From Burhinus oedicnemus (Eukaryota; Chordata; Aves; Charadriiformes; Burhinidae): 64,000 bases of DNA. The notes beneath the pieces are model-generated. The model worked only from the letters and a program-made list of their open reading frames with translations, searched no databases and was not told the origin of the DNA. Location of the stretch: the NCBI GenBank assembly GCA_008921705.1, contig VFFE01007789.1:1474195-1538194 (forward strand), given 5' to 3'. Below are positions 60,481 through 64,000 of the stretch, in pieces (position 1 is the first letter of the stretch; each line of letters begins with the position of its first letter). Both the position numbers and the translations under genes were made by a program.

Positions 60481-63400
60481 GCTCCAGTCACACAAACTGT
60501 TTGCCTTTTGTTGTCTGTTGTTTTAGAAAAAGGCTACAGCTTTTTAAAGTGCAATTTGATTTTATCATGGCAGGCTTTGATGATTTTAGAATGTATTTCA
60601 GATACTGAATAAATGGTCTATGCCAATAGCTTAATTGATTAGCTGACTTTCTCTTCAATGCTCTACTCTTTTAACTAATTTCTAGTTTGTAACACATTTG
60701 TCAATACAAACCTCATTATTCCTTGAGCAGAAATTAAAGATGGTATCCAAACTAAAGACAGCAGTTCCCACCTTTCATTTTGTTAGTGGCTCTACATAGG
60801 ATATAATTTGGATTTCATACTGAAGTGTTTATCAATTAATCCTTTTCCATTAGGTTTTCAAGTGGGATATGTGTTCAGTTTGTTCTTCCTTTTGCACGTA
60901 TGTTTTAAAAATCTCTGCCATATTTTCCTTCCAAATGACATAATTATTTCAGGATGTCTTTACTTCTCTCGTTATTTTTGCTGGAAACAGTGAAAATATA
61001 CTTAAACAGCTCCTTGGCAGCCATATGTATCATACTGACCCAATTTATAGCATCTGCCTTGCAACAGTGCGTACCGTCATTTGCCAAATGTTCTGTAACT
61101 ACAAAATAATAAGAAAATAATAATGAAGTGTTCCTACCCTTTCATGCTCTCTATTCTGTATCCCACATGTCCCACAGAGCCTACATAATGAAATGTTTTG
61201 TTTGATAGATTGTTGAGTCAGCATGGAGAAACAGAGTCAAACCCATGCTGGAAGTATTCATGGAGCAATGCTCATGGCTCCCCAGGCCGAGGTTCCTGCA
61301 TCAGCTGTTAAACATACAGTGCTGTATCTGTTATTAAAGAAAGCTGTTGAAGAGTAGTGATTAACTAGCAAAGTTTAATGACAGAAGAGAATATCCTTCC
61401 GCAGACATGAAAAACAAAAAGGCAATAGAAAACAAATGTATACAAAAAGTACTTAAATTCTTTGAATTATGCTTTGATTTGAGATACGTATATGTCACTT
61501 TCCTCTGATTTTTAGCACACTGCAATTAACACTGGGGGGTTTTTTGGACTTCTAAACCTGTATTTGTGAACAGCAGGGATCCAATTCAATTTGGATTACT
61601 ATATAGATGGCACTTACGCAGCCTTCTTCTAAAGCCTTATTGTGCATTTTGGAACACTGAAATAATAAATGGGTGGAGTATTCACTGAACTGTAAAATTA
61701 CCCTTTTCTCTTCTTCTTAGCTCCAACTCTGGAAGATTAATGTAAAATGAATTAACACGTTTCTTTCTGACAGCTGTAGATAGAACACTTCCTTTTCTTC
61801 CTCCTCTGTTCCTCTTATACTTTCCCAGAGAGAGGTTGACAAGATTTTATTCTGAGATCTGCAGAACAGAATTGAAGAATTACACCCTGCTGGTTTCTGA
61901 AAGCTGACTCCTTCGTCTTCTTAGCTGTTAGATTTGTTTTGTGCCTTTTTTTTTTTCTAGCATAACTTCCTCCTCAATGAGTTTCTGTGATTTTTCCAGT
62001 ACAAAATGTGTCAGCCAGATTCTCAAGATTTTCTTCATTTCCCTAGACATTCTGCAGCATGGCTATTTTTGCTGGGGCATGTTAAAAATAATGTTCTATA
62101 TGGCCTCAAACAGGAATGATCTAGTTGAAGCCTCAAATTAATTCTTTGGAGGATATTACTTGTCCTTATTTTGAGTCATACTCTCATTGCATAATTTATG
62201 AGAACCAGCTATCTGGAGAAAATAGTGAGATGTAGAAGCTGTAACAGATAGGAAAAATTCAGTAGCAGAAGTCTTTTCAAATGGGCAAGCTATAGGGTAT
62301 GCAAGCCTAATGATACCTTAGCTTTCTTATTTGATATGTATATATTTTTTAGACAGAGATGAGTCTGCAAGAGGTGAAGCAAAGCATGACAGAAGGCCTG
62401 TAATGAGTCTGCCAGTAGGAAAATTCTTCAGTTCCAGTGCCAATCTCTTGCACATGCCCCACTAATAGACAAATCATTGAAGAAGGTGCAGAAAACATCC
62501 TTGAGGCTGAAGTCAGCCCAAGGCTGCCCCTCTTCACCATGACTGTGAGTGCCATCACTTGTGGGCTGTAGAAGCATGGTTAGCCAACCTTGCTCTTTGC
62601 TCCTCCAGATCTTGCATTCCTTCTTGAAGTGGTGTCAATGTGAAACAAGAGACGTAAAAGAGCTTTACCCTCTCTGGCTTAGAATGGTGTTCAACAGGTG
62701 TCTCCTACATCCTGCATCTGATTCCTTGGGCACCATGCTAAAGGGACATTGCTCCCTCACCACCTCTGACCAAGCTGCTCATACAAGAAGGAATAGCTTC
62801 AGGCATGGTGCTTGATTTCCCGGATGGCTTGTGTCTGCCTGCCATTTGCATATGCCTTAAATAAAATCTGTTTTCTTTTCAGGGGGGCCCATATATACCA
62901 TAGCTTATACAACCATATAAGCATGAATGTTAGACCTACAGTTTTCAAATGGCTATATCAGATTCTTTACTATTTTATTTAATAGAAAATGTTTTGCCAT
63001 CTGAACCGTATCAAAGTTTCACAGCACATGTTTAGCAACTTAAACAGTCAAACAGGACATGAAATGCTTGTGTAATCTTAAGGGGTTTGGTATCCTAAGT
63101 TAGCTGAGTCATAACAGGTGTGGAGAGGTCAGACCAGTAGGGCCATTAAATCAAACTTAAATCATCAGGTTTCCCTGAATACACAGAAAACAACATAATA
63201 TTTTAAATCATGGACCTGGGCCTAAATAAATGTACTTTTCTTTTTCTGCATGAGTTGAATCTGCAGCTGACTAGCTTGCCACAGAAGCCAAGACAGGGTG
63301 GGAGAAGTTGGCGTATTGTAGCTCTCCCACCCACACTGCATCTCATCTCTGCCCTAAAATTGTCCTCTCAGAATAGTCTGGCACCTCACACAATCAGGGA

Positions 63401-64000
63401 TTGTGACGTGAAGAAGGACATATATAATCCATTTTATTATCAGCGTATTTTTTCCCTGTTCTTCAGATTTTGCATCCATGCACAGCTGTGTTTTAGAAGT
63501 CCTGGCACTGCACCGGATCGACTGCTTTCATGGGTGTTGCTTTGTGTCTCCTTGGTCTTTGGAGGAATGTAAGTAGATCAGTCAAGAATAGGTGAAAGGA
63601 GGTAAATAATAAGAGCTTTCCACACACAGATAGTTGGTCACGTCCATTCAAAGATCCACCATCTGATAATTACTGAGGAAATGGATTTGTTAGAACAGGG
63701 AAACTGATTTCTGTGGTGCTATGATCCTGAAGCATTTTCAAACCAGTTTTATTCCATTAAAGCAATTAAGCATTTGAAGCTGTAACAGATGACTGAAACC
63801 AGTCCTTAAAATTGTGGCTTTAAAATCACTGCTTACTAAGTGGAACATCATATAACTGCTTGGCAAGGATGGATAAAATATGCGGAATGTGCTACATGCA
63901 TTCTCAAAAATAAAGAGTTAAAACCCCTACTTTCAGTTAAGTAGAAAAATACTGGTTTAGTACTTAAGTTGAAAAACTTTCTAATTAGTTAACCCATGGA
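60481..64000. other. Unique non-coding sequence
   Basis: No gene or repeat family is recognised. AATAAA occurs at about 62861. Open segments at 62549-62815 and 63210-63572 have no recognisable peptide. Confidence 0.6.

Noticed and set aside
63210..63572. 120-codon open frame near the right edge
   Set aside because: No motif, no splice or poly(A) context, and composition like its surroundings.

Overview
The window reads as bird nuclear DNA. Every clearly recognisable element is an avian retroelement: five CR1 LINE copies with the typical CR1 3' end (ATTCTATG-type octamers, 'GGTCCCTTCCAAC' motif), one much older CR1-like copy, and three endogenous-retrovirus LTRs of avian type, two of them complete solo LTRs with perfect 5-bp target-site duplications. 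The rest is AT-rich, single-copy-looking vertebrate sequence with short homopolymers and simple repeats. I found no complete protein-coding gene, no tRNA, rRNA or other RNA gene that I can support, and no CRISPR array. The window is most likely intergenic or a very large intron. The species cannot be named from the sequence.

Layout: 1-3.9 kb unique sequence; 3.9-4.46 kb CR1 copy A (minus strand, internally deleted, RT catalytic aspartates lost); 6.85-7.15 kb LTR fragment; 7.15-18.4 kb unique, with a possible decayed retrocopy at 12.5-13.5 kb; 18.4-21.6 kb a rearranged block: a 29-nt poly(A), CR1 copy B that keeps its 5' part and 3' end but has lost most of its interior, a perfect 166-bp second copy of a piece of its RT region 880 bp downstream, and a diverged 46-bp repeat at both ends of the block; 24.6-27.2 kb a retroelement cluster (ancient CR1 interrupted by solo LTR 1 and followed by solo LTR 2); 37.8-38.6 kb CR1 copy C (minus, internally deleted); 44.46-45.6 kb CR1 copy D (minus, with an in-frame hexamer expansion); 60.3-60.5 kb CR1 copy E (3' end only). 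The remainder is unique sequence.

None of the elements can be active: the two copies that reach the RT active site have changed catalytic aspartates, all are truncated or deleted, and the LTRs have no internal retroviral genes between them. The strongest unusual signals are the perfect 166-bp duplication (it looks like a templated insertion), the three CR1 copies that lost internal ORF2 sequence while keeping the 3' end, and the nested order of insertions at 24.6-27.2 kb. Several open segments bounded by good splice signals are given as low-confidence leads only. I did not recognise any of their peptides, and such segments arise often by chance in 64 kb. I saw no sign of an undescribed multi-gene system.
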